DNA of 64,000 nt from Chryseobacterium sp. (GCF_029240215.1 NZ_JARBTK010000003.1:471599-535598), one strand, 5' to 3'; counted from the stretch's first letter, positions 44,841 to 54,352 are shown. Notes: a model not told the origin generated them from the sequence alone. Numbers and translations: made by a program.

Positions 44841-45914
44841 ATGGAAAACAATAAAATAGCATTAGTCGTTGGTGCAACCGGAATTACGGGAAGCAATCTC
44901 GCCAACGAACTTCTTTCTCAGGGCTGGACAACCTACGGAATATCCAGAAATACAAGCAATAATATTGAAGGATTGATTTCGGTAAAAGCTGATCTGTTAG
45001 ATACAGAAAGTTTGGAAGCTGCATTAGAAAACATCTCTCCTACTCATGTTTTTTTCACAACTTGGATGCGAAATGATACCGAAGAAGAAAACATCCGTAT
45101 CAATAGTGCTTTGGTGAGAAATCTTTTAGACGTTTTATCTTCGAAAAAATCGGTGCAGCATGTTGCTTTGGTTACAGGACTGAAGCATTATTTAGGACCA
45201 TTCGAAGCATACGCAAAAGAAGGAAAACTACCTGAAACTCCTTTGAGAGAGGAACAGCCAAGACTTCCTTTACCTAATTTTTATTATGCTCAGGAAGATG
45301 AAGTTTACGCTGCTTCCAAAAGAGATGTTTTCTCATGGAGCATTCACAGACCTCACACAGTGATCGGTTACGCTGTAGGAAATGCAATGAACATGGGAAC
45401 TACTTTGGCAGTTTATGCAAGTATTTGTAAAGAAATCGGCAGAAAATTTATTTGGCCTGGATCTTCCGCACAGTGGAACGGAATTTCTGATGTGACGGAC
45501 GCAAGAATTTTAGCAAAACAATTAGTTTGGGCATCAACGGCAGAAGAAGCGAAAAATACTGCATTTAATATTACAAATGGTGATATTTTCCGTTGGAAAT
45601 GGTTGTGGTATAGATTAGCAGACTATTTTGGTGTGGAAGCAGTAGGTTTTGAAAAAGAAATTATACCTCTTGAAAAAGAAATGCAAAATGATCAGGAAAT
45701 CTGGAGTAAGATAGTTCAGAAATATGATTTAAAGGAAGAAAATGTAGAACGATTGTCTTCAGCTTGGCATACAGATTTAGATTTAGGAAGACCGCTTGAA
45801 GTAATGACCGACATGACCAACAGTAGAAAAGCAGGATTTACTGAATTTCAGAATACCGAAGAATCTTTCTTTGATTTATTCAAAAAATTAAAAGAAGAAA
45901 ATATTATCCCTTAA
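44841..45914 (+). CDS. PRISE-type short-chain reductase
   Basis: A 357-residue extended SDR of the progesterone 5-beta-reductase/iridoid synthase-like (PRISE) family, known mostly from plants and also bacteria. N-terminal GATGITGSN, the NFYYAQEDEVYAASKRDVFSW segment (containing the catalytic Tyr in NFYYAQED), RPHTVIGYAVGN and FIWPGSSAQWNGISDVTDA are characteristic. These enzymes reduce the C=C bond of enones by 1,4-addition. It is monocistronic with a terminator 13 bases beyond the stop. Confidence 0.9.
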   Translation: MENNKIALVVGATGITGSNLANELLSQGWTTYGISRNTSNNIEGLISVKADLLDTESLEAALENISPTHVFFTTWMRNDTEEENIRINSALVRNLLDVLSSKKSVQHVALVTGLKHYLGPFEAYAKEGKLPETPLREEQPRLPLPNFYYAQEDEVYAASKRDVFSWSIHRPHTVIGYAVGNAMNMGTTLAVYASICKEIGRKFIWPGSSAQWNGISDVTDARILAKQLVWASTAEEAKNTAFNITNGDIFRWKWLWYRLADYFGVEAVGFEKEIIPLEKEMQNDQEIWSKIVQKYDLKEENVERLSSAWHTDLDLGRPLEVMTDMTNSRKAGFTEFQNTEESFFDLFKKLKEENIIP

Positions 45915-45926
45915 AATATTTACGAG

Positions 45927-45957
45927 AAAGAGCTGTTTTAAACAGCTCTTTTTTTAT
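45927..45957 (+). terminator. Terminator after PRISE gene
   Basis: AAAGAGCTGTT and AACAGCTCTTT pair perfectly around TTA, followed by a T run. Confidence 0.88.
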
Positions 45958-45994
45958 CACAGACTTCAGAAAATTTTGATTTAAATAGCAAATA

Positions 45995-46020
45995 AACCGT
46001 GCGAAAAATCACACGGCTTA
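45995..46020 (-). terminator. Weak hairpin after phosphatase gene
   Basis: CCGTG and CACGG pair around a ten-base loop with extra AA/TT pairs on the outside; minus-strand tail is only moderately T-rich. It may end the receptor-phosphatase operon 130 bases past the stop. Confidence 0.45.
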
Positions 46021-46151
46021 TTCTAAATTTAATTATAACTGAGTTTTTAGCGAATAATCAATATTGGCCATTTTGCTTAGCAACCCAATGATGAATTTTT
46101 GAAAGTAATTTAAGAATTGACAAGCAAAGCGAATTGACCATTTATCATTCA

Positions 46152-46976
46152 TTATTTCAAATATTTCTGTTTTAAAACGGCAACTTCTCTCGGTCCAATC
46201 CCCATTTCAACCTGAAAGAAATTTTCTACGCTTCCGTATTTTTTATTGATGGCTCCAAAGAAATTTCTGATCAGTTCCGGTCTGAGTTCCATCTGCTGTT
46301 TGATTTCTGCTTCACTCATCCCTGACATTTTTGATAATCCGGAATACATTCCTTTCATCGTTGGATTTTTTGTCAGATAAAAATTGGAAGCTACATAATC
46401 GCTCTCAATGACTTCCTGCGGAACTCCTAAAATTTTCAGAAATAAAGCAGAAGCCATTCCCGTTCTGTCGCGTCCTCCCGTACAATGGAATAAAAGCGCT
46501 TCATCAGGTTTTAAAGTCAATAACTGAACAAATAACGATCTATATCTTTCTCCAAAATAAGGCAATCCGCCTTCGCCGTACATATCAAACAAAAAGTTTT
46601 TGTCTTTCAAAAATTTAACCATATCCTGCGCTGTTGGAAGATTATTGCTTCCTGCAGGACACAAAATATAACTTGTGTTTTCCGGCAAACGATCCTGAGC
46701 TTTTTTAGCTTCTTCCACACCTCGGAAATCCACCACGGTAACGATTTTTTTATCTTTAAAAGTTTTTAAATCATTATCCGTCAGTTTATCGATCGCATCA
46801 CTTCTGAAAACTTTTCCTAAAACAACTTCTTTTCCGTCTGCAGTTTTGTAACCTCCTGTATCTCTGAAATTGTATGCTCCTTCCATTTTCACGACACGTC
46901 TCAAACTGTCTGTAATCTGTGCATTTGCAGTTGCTCCGAAAGCAATGATTGCCAATATTAATCCTATTTTTTTCAT
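46152..46976 (-). CDS. Secreted tyrosine-phosphatase-like protein (CX5R)
   Basis: A 274-residue exported protein (signal peptide MKKIGLILAIIAFGATANAQ) of the Y_phosphatase3 type. The P-loop is HCTGGRDRTG with catalytic Cys165 and Arg171; the N-terminal region NFRDTGGYKTADGK and VFRSDAIDKLTDNDL is typical. Such enzymes may dephosphorylate phosphotyrosine, phosphoinositides or inositol phosphates. Its start lies 9 bases beyond the stop of the TonB receptor gene, so the two form an operon; the pair probably takes up and dephosphorylates one substrate (inference). Confidence 0.9.
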   Translation of the reverse strand: MKKIGLILAIIAFGATANAQITDSLRRVVKMEGAYNFRDTGGYKTADGKEVVLGKVFRSDAIDKLTDNDLKTFKDKKIVTVVDFRGVEEAKKAQDRLPENTSYILCPAGSNNLPTAQDMVKFLKDKNFLFDMYGEGGLPYFGERYRSLFVQLLTLKPDEALLFHCTGGRDRTGMASALFLKILGVPQEVIESDYVASNFYLTKNPTMKGMYSGLSKMSGMSEAEIKQQMELRPELIRNFFGAINKKYGSVENFFQVEMGIGPREVAVLKQKYLK

Positions 46977-46985
46977 ATATAAATT

Positions 46986-49850
46986 TTAAAATATTTGCCA
47001 ACGAACTCCCAGTTGTCCTCTGCTTCCGTACCATTCGTTTGAAGTAATTCTTTTCTTGTTGTCTCCCATGTAAAGTCTTAAGCTTTCATTGCTTAAATTA
47101 TTCAATTCAATAAATACTTTAACTTTTGAAGTGATGTCATAACTTGCCGAGAAATCAATCGTGAAGTTTTTATCTGACCAGATATAATAATCCGGCCCCA
47201 ATTTTTGGTTGATCGTTTCAACTGATTTCCCTCTGTAATTTCCCGCCAAACGAACCATCACTTTGTTACTCTCGTAGTATAAAATGGCGTTGAATAGACT
47301 TTTAGACTGATTCGGTAAAGAAGTCTTATCAAAAATATTGGCCGTTCTCGGAACTTCAACTTCTGAATCGATATAAGTATAATTGAATTCTACTCCGAAA
47401 CCATTCCAGAAGCCCGGTAGAAAATCAAGACGCTTGTTAATTCCCGCTTCAAATCCTAATAATTTTGAATCCTGAAGGTTTTTTGACTGAGTTACCGTGT
47501 AATTTGTTCCGTCGATATTCATCACAGAAGTATCAGAGAAAACAATGTCTGAGATTTTTTTATAAAATACACCTCCTGAAAGTATACCAATATTGTTGAA
47601 ATAATATTCTCCCATCAAATCAAGATTCTGGCTGAAAGTAGGCTTCAGATCAGGATTTCCTCGCGTAATGACAAATGACGAATTGTCAATGCTTGATCCC
47701 GGAGACATATCACCAAAATTGGGTCTGATAAACGATTTAGTATAAGCAAACCTTACGTTGGCTTTCGGCGAAAAATTGTAACGCAAATGAAGCATCGGTA
47801 AAAAAGCATCGTAATTACTTTCAACTACAGATGGACTTAAAGTAGAAACAGTTCCTTGTTTGGTTAATTTTGAACCATTTAATGTTAATCTTGTAGATTC
47901 ATTTCTGAAACCTCCGATAATTTTAAATTTATCTGTCGCTTTGATTTCTGCCATTGCATATGCTGCAAAAACTGATTCTTCACCTGTGTAAAGACTCGTA
48001 TTTCTCGCAGGATCATTTAATTCATTAAAGCCGTTTTGTTGTAAAGTCTGTGGCGAAAACAAATTAAAAAGCTGATCTTTCGTTGGCGGATTCATGACAT
48101 ACTGATCATAATTTCCGTTCATATTTCCTAAGAAAGATGTTCCTTTTGGCGGTTCCGAAGTTGCCAACTGAGAAAGTGTTAAAGAATTACCAGCTGATGG
48201 AAGATAAACTGCATTGTAACCAAATGTACTTGTACGATCTTTTTCACGGTATTTTGCACCGGCTTTTAAGGTAATATTTGAATTGATATCATACTTGAAA
48301 TTGACTCTTCCAATTTTATCTCTTTCGTTATTATCTAATTTAGAAATCACCAATTGAGAAAGAAGTAATTTGTTGGCACTCATCACATCGCTAGGATTAG
48401 CAATATCCGAGCTGTAATCCATATATTCACCACCTATTCCCGATGGAGAATCAAATCCCCAATACCGTTTTCCATTTGTAAGATTGTTGAAACCTCCGTT
48501 TATTTTTTGTCTGAAAGTTGCAATAGGAAGTCCTTTTGTGTCATTTGTAGGAGGGGTGTCTAAGAAATATTTCGCAGAATAATCACTCAACATCCAGTCT
48601 AAACTTAATTTTGAAGTAAGACTGTGCTCACCACCCAATTCCATTCCGTACAATTCTGTCTGGTAATGAGAATATCTGAAATTATATTGATAACGGGTAT
48701 TTGTATAATCTACATACGTTTCATAAACCGGACGGATGTCATCAAATTTATTAAACATTCCACGGAAATAAACTTTATTGTTGGCGTTGAATTTATATTC
48801 CAATCCACCATTCAAACCAATTGTTCTTCTCGTTCCCATGTATCTTTTCATCATCACGGTATTGATCGATTTTCTTTCAACATCATTGGCTGCATTGGTG
48901 TTATAAGTCACATCAAAAGAATCTGCACCCCACTGTCTGTCCCAAATCGCTCCAGATAAAAGTACTCCCAGTTTATTTTTAAAGAAACGGTCACCATAAA
49001 CCACAGATGCATTATAAGTTCCGTCCTGTGAAAAAGTATTGTAACCTCCTGCTCCGCTTACGCTTAATGTTTTCTTTGCAGGAGCCGTTCTTGTAATGAA
49101 GTTGATACTTCCACCGATCGCATCACCGTCCATATCGGGAGTTACCGCTTTAGCAACCTGCACAAACTGAATCAATTCCGAAGGAACAACATCCAAAACG
49201 AAGGATCTGTTTCCCAAAACATTGGCACTCGGAAGTCGGTTTCCGTTAAACAAGGCCGAAGTCCACGCAAAAGGAGTTCCTCTTACAGTCGCCTGATCTG
49301 CTTCACCGTGATATCTTGCGACAGCTACTCCCTGAACCCTCTGTACAGCTTCCGCCGCATTTCTGTCCGGAAGTTTTCCGATCGCATCAGCAGCTATAAC
49401 TTCCATGATGGCATTATTGTTCTTTTTTATCTCGTAAGCCTTTGCCTGTGTTAATGCATTCGGTCTTGTAATGGTAACTTCCTGAATGTCTTTCAATTTA
49501 TCTTTAGTGGCAAGATTTTCAGGATCAATCGTGATGTATCCGATGTCATTGGTACCTTCTTTTACTGTGATTGGGAAGTATTTGGTTTCGTAACCGATGT
49601 ATTCTATTTTAAGATTGACTTCACCCAATTTCGGAGAAAGTAAGTTGAAATCTCCATCTAAAGATGATGCAGCTTTTGCATCTTCATCAACGATAGAAAT
49701 ATTTGCGCCGGGAAGAGCTCCGTTTGTTTTTCCGACAACAGTTCCTTTAATAATCTGTGCATGAATGGTTCCAAAAGATGCCATTAGAAAAAATGCAGAT
49801 ACCTGAATGATTCTCGACCTCTGTTTTAAAAAACCAGTAGAATTTTTCAT
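46986..49850 (-). CDS. TonB-dependent receptor with carboxypeptidase-regulatory domain
   Basis: Large outer-membrane receptor, about 954 residues from the ATG at 49850 (an open frame continues to 49922 but with 24 polar residues before the signal). Signal peptide (SAFFLMASFGTIHAQ), then a CarboxypepD_reg-like domain (about 32-110; IIKGTVVGKTNGALPGANISI), plug (about 125-240, with ITRPNALTQAKAYEIKKNN and AAEAVQRVQGVAVARYHGE) and a barrel ending in GQLGVRWQIF. This architecture is SusC/FoxA-like; no SusD is present, only the phosphatase, so the substrate may be a phosphorylated small molecule or a siderophore. Confidence 0.9.
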   Translation of the reverse strand: MKNSTGFLKQRSRIIQVSAFFLMASFGTIHAQIIKGTVVGKTNGALPGANISIVDEDAKAASSLDGDFNLLSPKLGEVNLKIEYIGYETKYFPITVKEGTNDIGYITIDPENLATKDKLKDIQEVTITRPNALTQAKAYEIKKNNNAIMEVIAADAIGKLPDRNAAEAVQRVQGVAVARYHGEADQATVRGTPFAWTSALFNGNRLPSANVLGNRSFVLDVVPSELIQFVQVAKAVTPDMDGDAIGGSINFITRTAPAKKTLSVSGAGGYNTFSQDGTYNASVVYGDRFFKNKLGVLLSGAIWDRQWGADSFDVTYNTNAANDVERKSINTVMMKRYMGTRRTIGLNGGLEYKFNANNKVYFRGMFNKFDDIRPVYETYVDYTNTRYQYNFRYSHYQTELYGMELGGEHSLTSKLSLDWMLSDYSAKYFLDTPPTNDTKGLPIATFRQKINGGFNNLTNGKRYWGFDSPSGIGGEYMDYSSDIANPSDVMSANKLLLSQLVISKLDNNERDKIGRVNFKYDINSNITLKAGAKYREKDRTSTFGYNAVYLPSAGNSLTLSQLATSEPPKGTSFLGNMNGNYDQYVMNPPTKDQLFNLFSPQTLQQNGFNELNDPARNTSLYTGEESVFAAYAMAEIKATDKFKIIGGFRNESTRLTLNGSKLTKQGTVSTLSPSVVESNYDAFLPMLHLRYNFSPKANVRFAYTKSFIRPNFGDMSPGSSIDNSSFVITRGNPDLKPTFSQNLDLMGEYYFNNIGILSGGVFYKKISDIVFSDTSVMNIDGTNYTVTQSKNLQDSKLLGFEAGINKRLDFLPGFWNGFGVEFNYTYIDSEVEVPRTANIFDKTSLPNQSKSLFNAILYYESNKVMVRLAGNYRGKSVETINQKLGPDYYIWSDKNFTIDFSASYDITSKVKVFIELNNLSNESLRLYMGDNKKRITSNEWYGSRGQLGVRWQIF

Positions 49851-50110
49851 TGATTTATTTTTTTCTGCAAAATTGGACGGTTTATCGTTTGTATTCGTCC
49901 TGAGAAAAAAATCATCAATCAAAACGTATCACTCGTTGGATTGATACTTTTAACTAATTGATTATAAGTAAATTAAATAGGTTGAACTATTTGTTATTTA
50001 TTTATGAACTGTGTATTAAATCATTTTTGAAATGTTTAATAGATATATAACAGTATTCTCAATGATAAAATATTGATTTTGTATTTACTTTGTACAAACC
50101 TAAAGGAAGA

Positions 50111-51256
50111 ATGCAATATATTATTATAATCGGGGCTTTTCAGGCACTTGTTGCGCTTTGGCTGTTGATTGTCAAAGAGAAAAAAGTACTGTCTAATTAT
50201 CTGTTTATTTTTCTGCTTTCTGCGATTGCTGTACATCTCACAATCAAGTTCGTTATTTTCAGATTTATACCCGATGAAAGTATCAGACAGCAGATGAATA
50301 CGTTTATCTCGGTTTGTTATGGACCTTTGATCTATCTTTACACACTTACCAAGACAAAAAAGGATTTTTCTTTGCCGCAAAAATGGTTTATTTTCATTCC
50401 TCTTTTTGTTTTAATGATCGCTTACTTTACGATTTCATGTGTTTTTATTATTCTCAATAAAGTAAATCATCATCTTTTAGACAGTTATAATAGCTTTAGT
50501 TTGGGGTTGATTTTTGCTGTCAATTTATATTATCCTTTAAAAAGTATTTTGATCATCAGAAAAAATAAAAATCTTATTTCTGATAAGAATGAATTTGATG
50601 TAATCCTAAGAATTTCAGCCTGTATTCTATTAATGGAATCTTTAGTTGTTATTTCTAAAATACTTCTTCAGTTTTTTCCGCAAAGTATTGAAATTGTAAA
50701 TATTGCTCTAAGAAGCGTTTCTTATTTTCTTCTATTAATTATTTGTCTTTTAATAATCAGAAAAAACTTTAAAACAGAAATTGTAAATAATTCTGAATCA
50801 AATGTTCAGTTAGAGATTAAAAACACTGATGCCGAGAAAAAAATATGGGTTAATACAATAGATTATGATAACAAATTCAAAGATATCTGGCTTAAATTGG
50901 ATGATTTTGTAGGAACAAAACAACTTTTTAGAGATTGTGACCTGACTTTAGATTCATTAGCTTCAAAAACAGAAATTAATAAATACCAAATCAGTGAAAT
51001 GCTGAACAGCTATAAAAATAAACCGTTTTATCGCTATATCAACGAATATCGGATAGAATATTTTAAAAAAAGTGTGGAATTGGCAATCGAGAGAAATGAC
51101 AACATCAATTTTTTATCGTTTGCTTACGATGCAGGTTTTAAATCAAAATCTTCCTTTAACCGCTATTTTAAAGAAATTATAGGAAAAACACCTTCTGAAT
51201 ACTATAAAGATTTGTTGAAGAAAAATTCACTACAACTTACAATAGATCAAGTTTAA
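50111..51256 (+). CDS. Membrane-anchored AraC-type regulator
   Basis: A 381-residue protein (ATG at 50111) with an integral-membrane N-terminal half (seven or so helices to about residue 230: IIIIGAFQALVALWLLI, YLFIFLLSAIAVHLTI, FIPLFVLMIAYFTISC and others) and a C-terminal AraC HTH domain (about 290-380: LDSLASKTEINKYQISEML; FAYDAGFKSKSSFNRYFKEI). This fusion is common in Bacteroidota. It diverges from the TonB receptor-phosphatase operon with a 260-base gap and is the likely regulator. Confidence 0.88.
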   Translation: MQYIIIIGAFQALVALWLLIVKEKKVLSNYLFIFLLSAIAVHLTIKFVIFRFIPDESIRQQMNTFISVCYGPLIYLYTLTKTKKDFSLPQKWFIFIPLFVLMIAYFTISCVFIILNKVNHHLLDSYNSFSLGLIFAVNLYYPLKSILIIRKNKNLISDKNEFDVILRISACILLMESLVVISKILLQFFPQSIEIVNIALRSVSYFLLLIICLLIIRKNFKTEIVNNSESNVQLEIKNTDAEKKIWVNTIDYDNKFKDIWLKLDDFVGTKQLFRDCDLTLDSLASKTEINKYQISEMLNSYKNKPFYRYINEYRIEYFKKSVELAIERNDNINFLSFAYDAGFKSKSSFNRYFKEIIGKTPSEYYKDLLKKNSLQLTIDQV

Positions 51257-51324
51257 AATATCTACAGTTTCTTGACAAATTGGTTAGGTTTTTGAATATT
51301 CAAAATACACCAATATAATCTCTT

Positions 51325-52347
51325 TTGAAACTAATCACATTCACAAACAAAGGTATTTACTGTCCACAAGGAAAATTTTACATTGATCCGTGGCGACCTG
51401 TCGATTTCGCAGTCATTACGCACGGTCACGCCGATCACGCAAGATGGGGAATGAAAAAATATCTTTGTCACCACTTTACCAAACCTATTTTACACCAAAG
51501 AATTTCTCCGGACATCGAATGTCAGACCTTGCAGTACGGCGAGGTTTTGGATATTAATGGTGTGAAACTTTCTCTTCATCCTGCTGGTCATATCATTGGT
51601 TCGGCACAGATTCGTTTGGAATATAAAGGTTATGTGAGTGTAGTTTCAGGAGATTATAAAGTCCAGGATGATGGCTTGAGTACACCTTTTGAACTCGTAA
51701 AATGCAATGAATTTGTTACTGAAAGCACTTTCGGGCTTCCTATTTACAATTGGCTCGAAGTTCCGGATTTAAACAAAAGACTTCAGAATTGGGTTTTACG
51801 AAATCAGGAAAATCAAAAGACCTCAGTTTTTATCGGTTATTCTTTGGGTAAAGCTCAAAGAATTATGAAAGCCGTTGAAGGAATGGGAAAAATCCACGTC
51901 CATTATTCGATTGGAAAGCTCAATAAGGCCTTTGAAGAAGTCGGAATCGTCCTTCCCGATTATGAAGTTCCCGATTTCAGGGAAAGTATCAAACAGGTTG
52001 CAGGTGACATTGTGATTGTTCCGCCGGCTTTGTTGGACAGTAATGTCATCAAGAAAATTCCGGATGCTGCCACTGCGATTTGTTCCGGCTGGATGCAGGT
52101 TCGAGGTGCCAGAAGATGGCGAAGTATGGACGCAGGTTTTCCGATGAGCGACCACGCAGATTGGAAAGGATTATTGCAAGCTATAAAAGCTACGGAAGCA
52201 GAAATTGTTCACGTAACACACGGACAAACCGAAGTTTTCTCGAAATATTTAAACGAACTCGGAATTAAATCTGATGTTGTGGAAACCCTGTATGGTGATG
52301 GTGATGATGAAGTTACTGAAAAAGAAGTAGTAATAAATAATGATTGA
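51325..52347 (+). CDS. Ligase-associated DNA exonuclease (metallo-beta-lactamase fold)
   Basis: A 340-residue metallo-beta-lactamase/beta-CASP nuclease of the mRNA 3'-end-processing-like family that is associated with DNA ligase and Lhr helicase. The zinc motif is THGHADHARWG with His33, His35, Asp37 and His38; further ligands lie in HPAGHIIGSAQ, SGDYKVQDDG and SDHADW. The start is TTG at 51325; there is no ATG nearby. First of the repair cluster. Confidence 0.93.
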   Translation: MKLITFTNKGIYCPQGKFYIDPWRPVDFAVITHGHADHARWGMKKYLCHHFTKPILHQRISPDIECQTLQYGEVLDINGVKLSLHPAGHIIGSAQIRLEYKGYVSVVSGDYKVQDDGLSTPFELVKCNEFVTESTFGLPIYNWLEVPDLNKRLQNWVLRNQENQKTSVFIGYSLGKAQRIMKAVEGMGKIHVHYSIGKLNKAFEEVGIVLPDYEVPDFRESIKQVAGDIVIVPPALLDSNVIKKIPDAATAICSGWMQVRGARRWRSMDAGFPMSDHADWKGLLQAIKATEAEIVHVTHGQTEVFSKYLNELGIKSDVVETLYGDGDDEVTEKEVVINND

Positions 52348-52585
52348 CTTTCGAAGTTGCCTTTTCAAGGTTTTGAACTTTGATAGCATACTTTCAGAAC
52401 GAATTTTTAAAAATGCTGAATACTTTTTAACAGCTCCGTAGGAGCGAAATGTTTATAGTAATAAGGCATAATAAAAGTTTGAGTTCCGTAGGAACGGCAC
52501 TCAACAATTAGTTTTAAACGCCGAATTGCTCGCAGCCCGACTTGAGTGGAAATCCTTTTTTTGCGTAAACGCAGATTTCAACTAA
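52348..52585. other. Gap before ligase with TCCGTAGGA hairpins
   Basis: About 240 bases between exonuclease and ligase. It contains palindromes GCTCCGTAGGAGC (52433-52445) and GTTCCGTAGGAAC (52483-52495) 50 bases apart. Further on a GAACGCAG-like and GCCCGACTTGAGTGG segment resembles sequence often seen at flavobacterial gene ends (from memory). I see no terminator with a T run. Confidence 0.5.
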
Positions 52586-52663
52586 ATGACAAAACGTCTA
52601 GCAAAAAAAGATTGGGAACGGAAGGCGGATAAAGCTGCCCAAATAAAGAAAAGATTAGAATGA
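52586..52663 (+). CDS. Small 25-residue ORF overlapping ligase start
   Basis: ATG to TGA encoding 25 residues (MTKRLAKKDWERKADKAA-QIKKRLE), very Lys/Arg-rich. Its TGA overlaps the ATG of the ligase gene in an ATGA junction, a pattern of translational coupling. I do not recognise a family. It could be a leader peptide, a coupling ORF or an accident of an A-rich region. Confidence 0.3.
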   Translation: MTKRLAKKDWERKADKAAQIKKRLE

Positions 52664-54240
52664 AAAATTTCGCAGAACTCATCAACGCTTTGGAAAGCAC
52701 CAATAAAACAAATGCAAAAATCGACGCCATCATCAATTATCTTGAGCGTGCGCCTGATGATGATAAATTGTGGTTTATCGCTCTTTTTACAGGCAAGAGA
52801 CCTAAGCGAAATGTGAACACCAACTATATGAAAGAATGGGCATTGGAAATTACCCAATTACCGTTTTGGCTCTTCCAGGAAAGTTATTCTTCGGTTGGAG
52901 ATTTAGGCGAGACTTTATCACTGATTCTTCCGCCACCAAAGGAAAAAATTGAAAAAACGCTGTCTGAATGGATGAACGAAATTATCGGATTAAAAACTAA
53001 ATCAGATTCAGAAAAAAAAGAATTTGTTCTCAATTCCTGGAATGGTTTGGATTATACAGAACGATTGATTTTCAATAAACTATTAGGCGGAAGTTTCAGA
53101 ATTGGCGTTTCAGGGAAAACTTTGATTAATTCTTTAACTAAATTTTCCGGACAGGAAGCAAGCACTTTGATGCACAGTCTGATGGGAAAATGGCAACCGG
53201 ACGAAGTTTCATTTCAGGAACTGATTTCAGCAGAAAATATCAATCCAGATAACTCAAAACCCTACCCTTTTTGTCTCGCTTATCCTTTGGAAAAAGACTT
53301 GGAAGATTTAGGAAAACCCGACGAATGGCTCATCGAATATAAATGGGACGGAATTCGTGGACAAATCATCAGAAGAAATGACGAAGTTTTTATCTGGTCT
53401 CGAGGAGAAGAATTGGTTACGGAACAATTTCCCGAAATTGCGGAAACTGTAAAAGCAATGAAAGGTAACTTTGTGATTGATGGAGAAATACTTGCGGTAA
53501 AGGAAGGTAACGTTTTAAATTTTAATGAATTACAAAAACGTTTAAATCGCAAAACTTTAACCAAGAAAATGCTCGCCGAAATTCCGATTGAAGTTTTTGC
53601 TTATGATATTCTTGAACTCGAAGGAACGGATTTAAGGGAAAAACCGATTTCTGCCAGAAGAGCAATGCTGGAAGAATTATTGTTGAATGAGGCTCCAGGA
53701 AACATTAAAATTTCTCAGCCAATTGATTTTGAAGATTGGAGCAAATTAGATTTAATCAGAGAAAATTCAAGGGAAATAAACAGTGAAGGATTAATGTTGA
53801 AGCAGAAAAATTCACACTATCATTCCGGACGTAAAAAAGGAGATTGGTGGAAATGGAAAATCAGTCCGTTGACGATTGATGCGGTTCTCATTTATGCCCA
53901 AAAAGGAAGCGGACGACGAAGCGCTTATTATACTGATTATAGTTTTGCAGTGAAAAGTGGCGATAAACTGGTCACGATTGCCAAAGCTTATTCCGGATTG
54001 ACCGACAAAGAAATAATGGAGGTCAGCAAGTTTGTAAATAAAAATGCAATTGAAAAATTTGGCCCGGTTCGTACAGTTAAAGCGGAGTTGGTTTTTGAAA
54101 TTGCGTTTGAAGGAATTGGCTTCAGTAACCGTCACAAAAGCGGTGTGGCATTGCGTTTCCCGAGGATTTTAAGATGGCGGAAAGATAAGACGGTGAATGA
54201 TATTGATGATATTGAAGAGATTAAGAAATTGATACAGTAA
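52660..54240 (+). CDS. ATP-dependent DNA ligase (ligase-associated repair type)
   Basis: 526-residue ligase. N-terminal domain (1-200) is followed by the adenylation domain with Lys228 in IEYKWDGIRGQ (motif I), IWSRGEELVTEQ (Ia), FVIDGEILA (III), NSEGLMLKQ (IV), GDWWKWK (V) and the OB-fold end with RFPRILRWRKD. This LigB/LhrL-associated ligase type occurs with the exonuclease, helicase and PdeM genes next to it in many bacteria and is linked to DNA damage response. The start ATG at 52660 shares four bases with the small upstream ORF. Confidence 0.94.
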   Translation: MKNFAELINALESTNKTNAKIDAIINYLERAPDDDKLWFIALFTGKRPKRNVNTNYMKEWALEITQLPFWLFQESYSSVGDLGETLSLILPPPKEKIEKTLSEWMNEIIGLKTKSDSEKKEFVLNSWNGLDYTERLIFNKLLGGSFRIGVSGKTLINSLTKFSGQEASTLMHSLMGKWQPDEVSFQELISAENINPDNSKPYPFCLAYPLEKDLEDLGKPDEWLIEYKWDGIRGQIIRRNDEVFIWSRGEELVTEQFPEIAETVKAMKGNFVIDGEILAVKEGNVLNFNELQKRLNRKTLTKKMLAEIPIEVFAYDILELEGTDLREKPISARRAMLEELLLNEAPGNIKISQPIDFEDWSKLDLIRENSREINSEGLMLKQKNSHYHSGRKKGDWWKWKISPLTIDAVLIYAQKGSGRRSAYYTDYSFAVKSGDKLVTIAKAYSGLTDKEIMEVSKFVNKNAIEKFGPVRTVKAELVFEIAFEGIGFSNRHKSGVALRFPRILRWRKDKTVNDIDDIEEIKKLIQ

Positions 54241-54287
54241 ATTTTTAAGAAGCAATGTGCACAAAGATATTTTACAACTTCCTGCAT

Positions 54288-54352
54288 ATTTTCCGTTCGC
54301 AAGGGATAGCAGTCTGTCTTGGCTGAGTGAAACGTCTTTGCGAACGGAAAAT
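54288..54352. repeat. 15-bp inverted repeat between ligase and helicase genes
   Basis: ATTTTCCGTTCGCAA (54288-54302) and its exact complement at 54338-54352, spaced by 35 bases. The gap is 169 bases with no coding frame. A strong stem is possible; there is no T run right after it, so it need not terminate. Confidence 0.75.
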
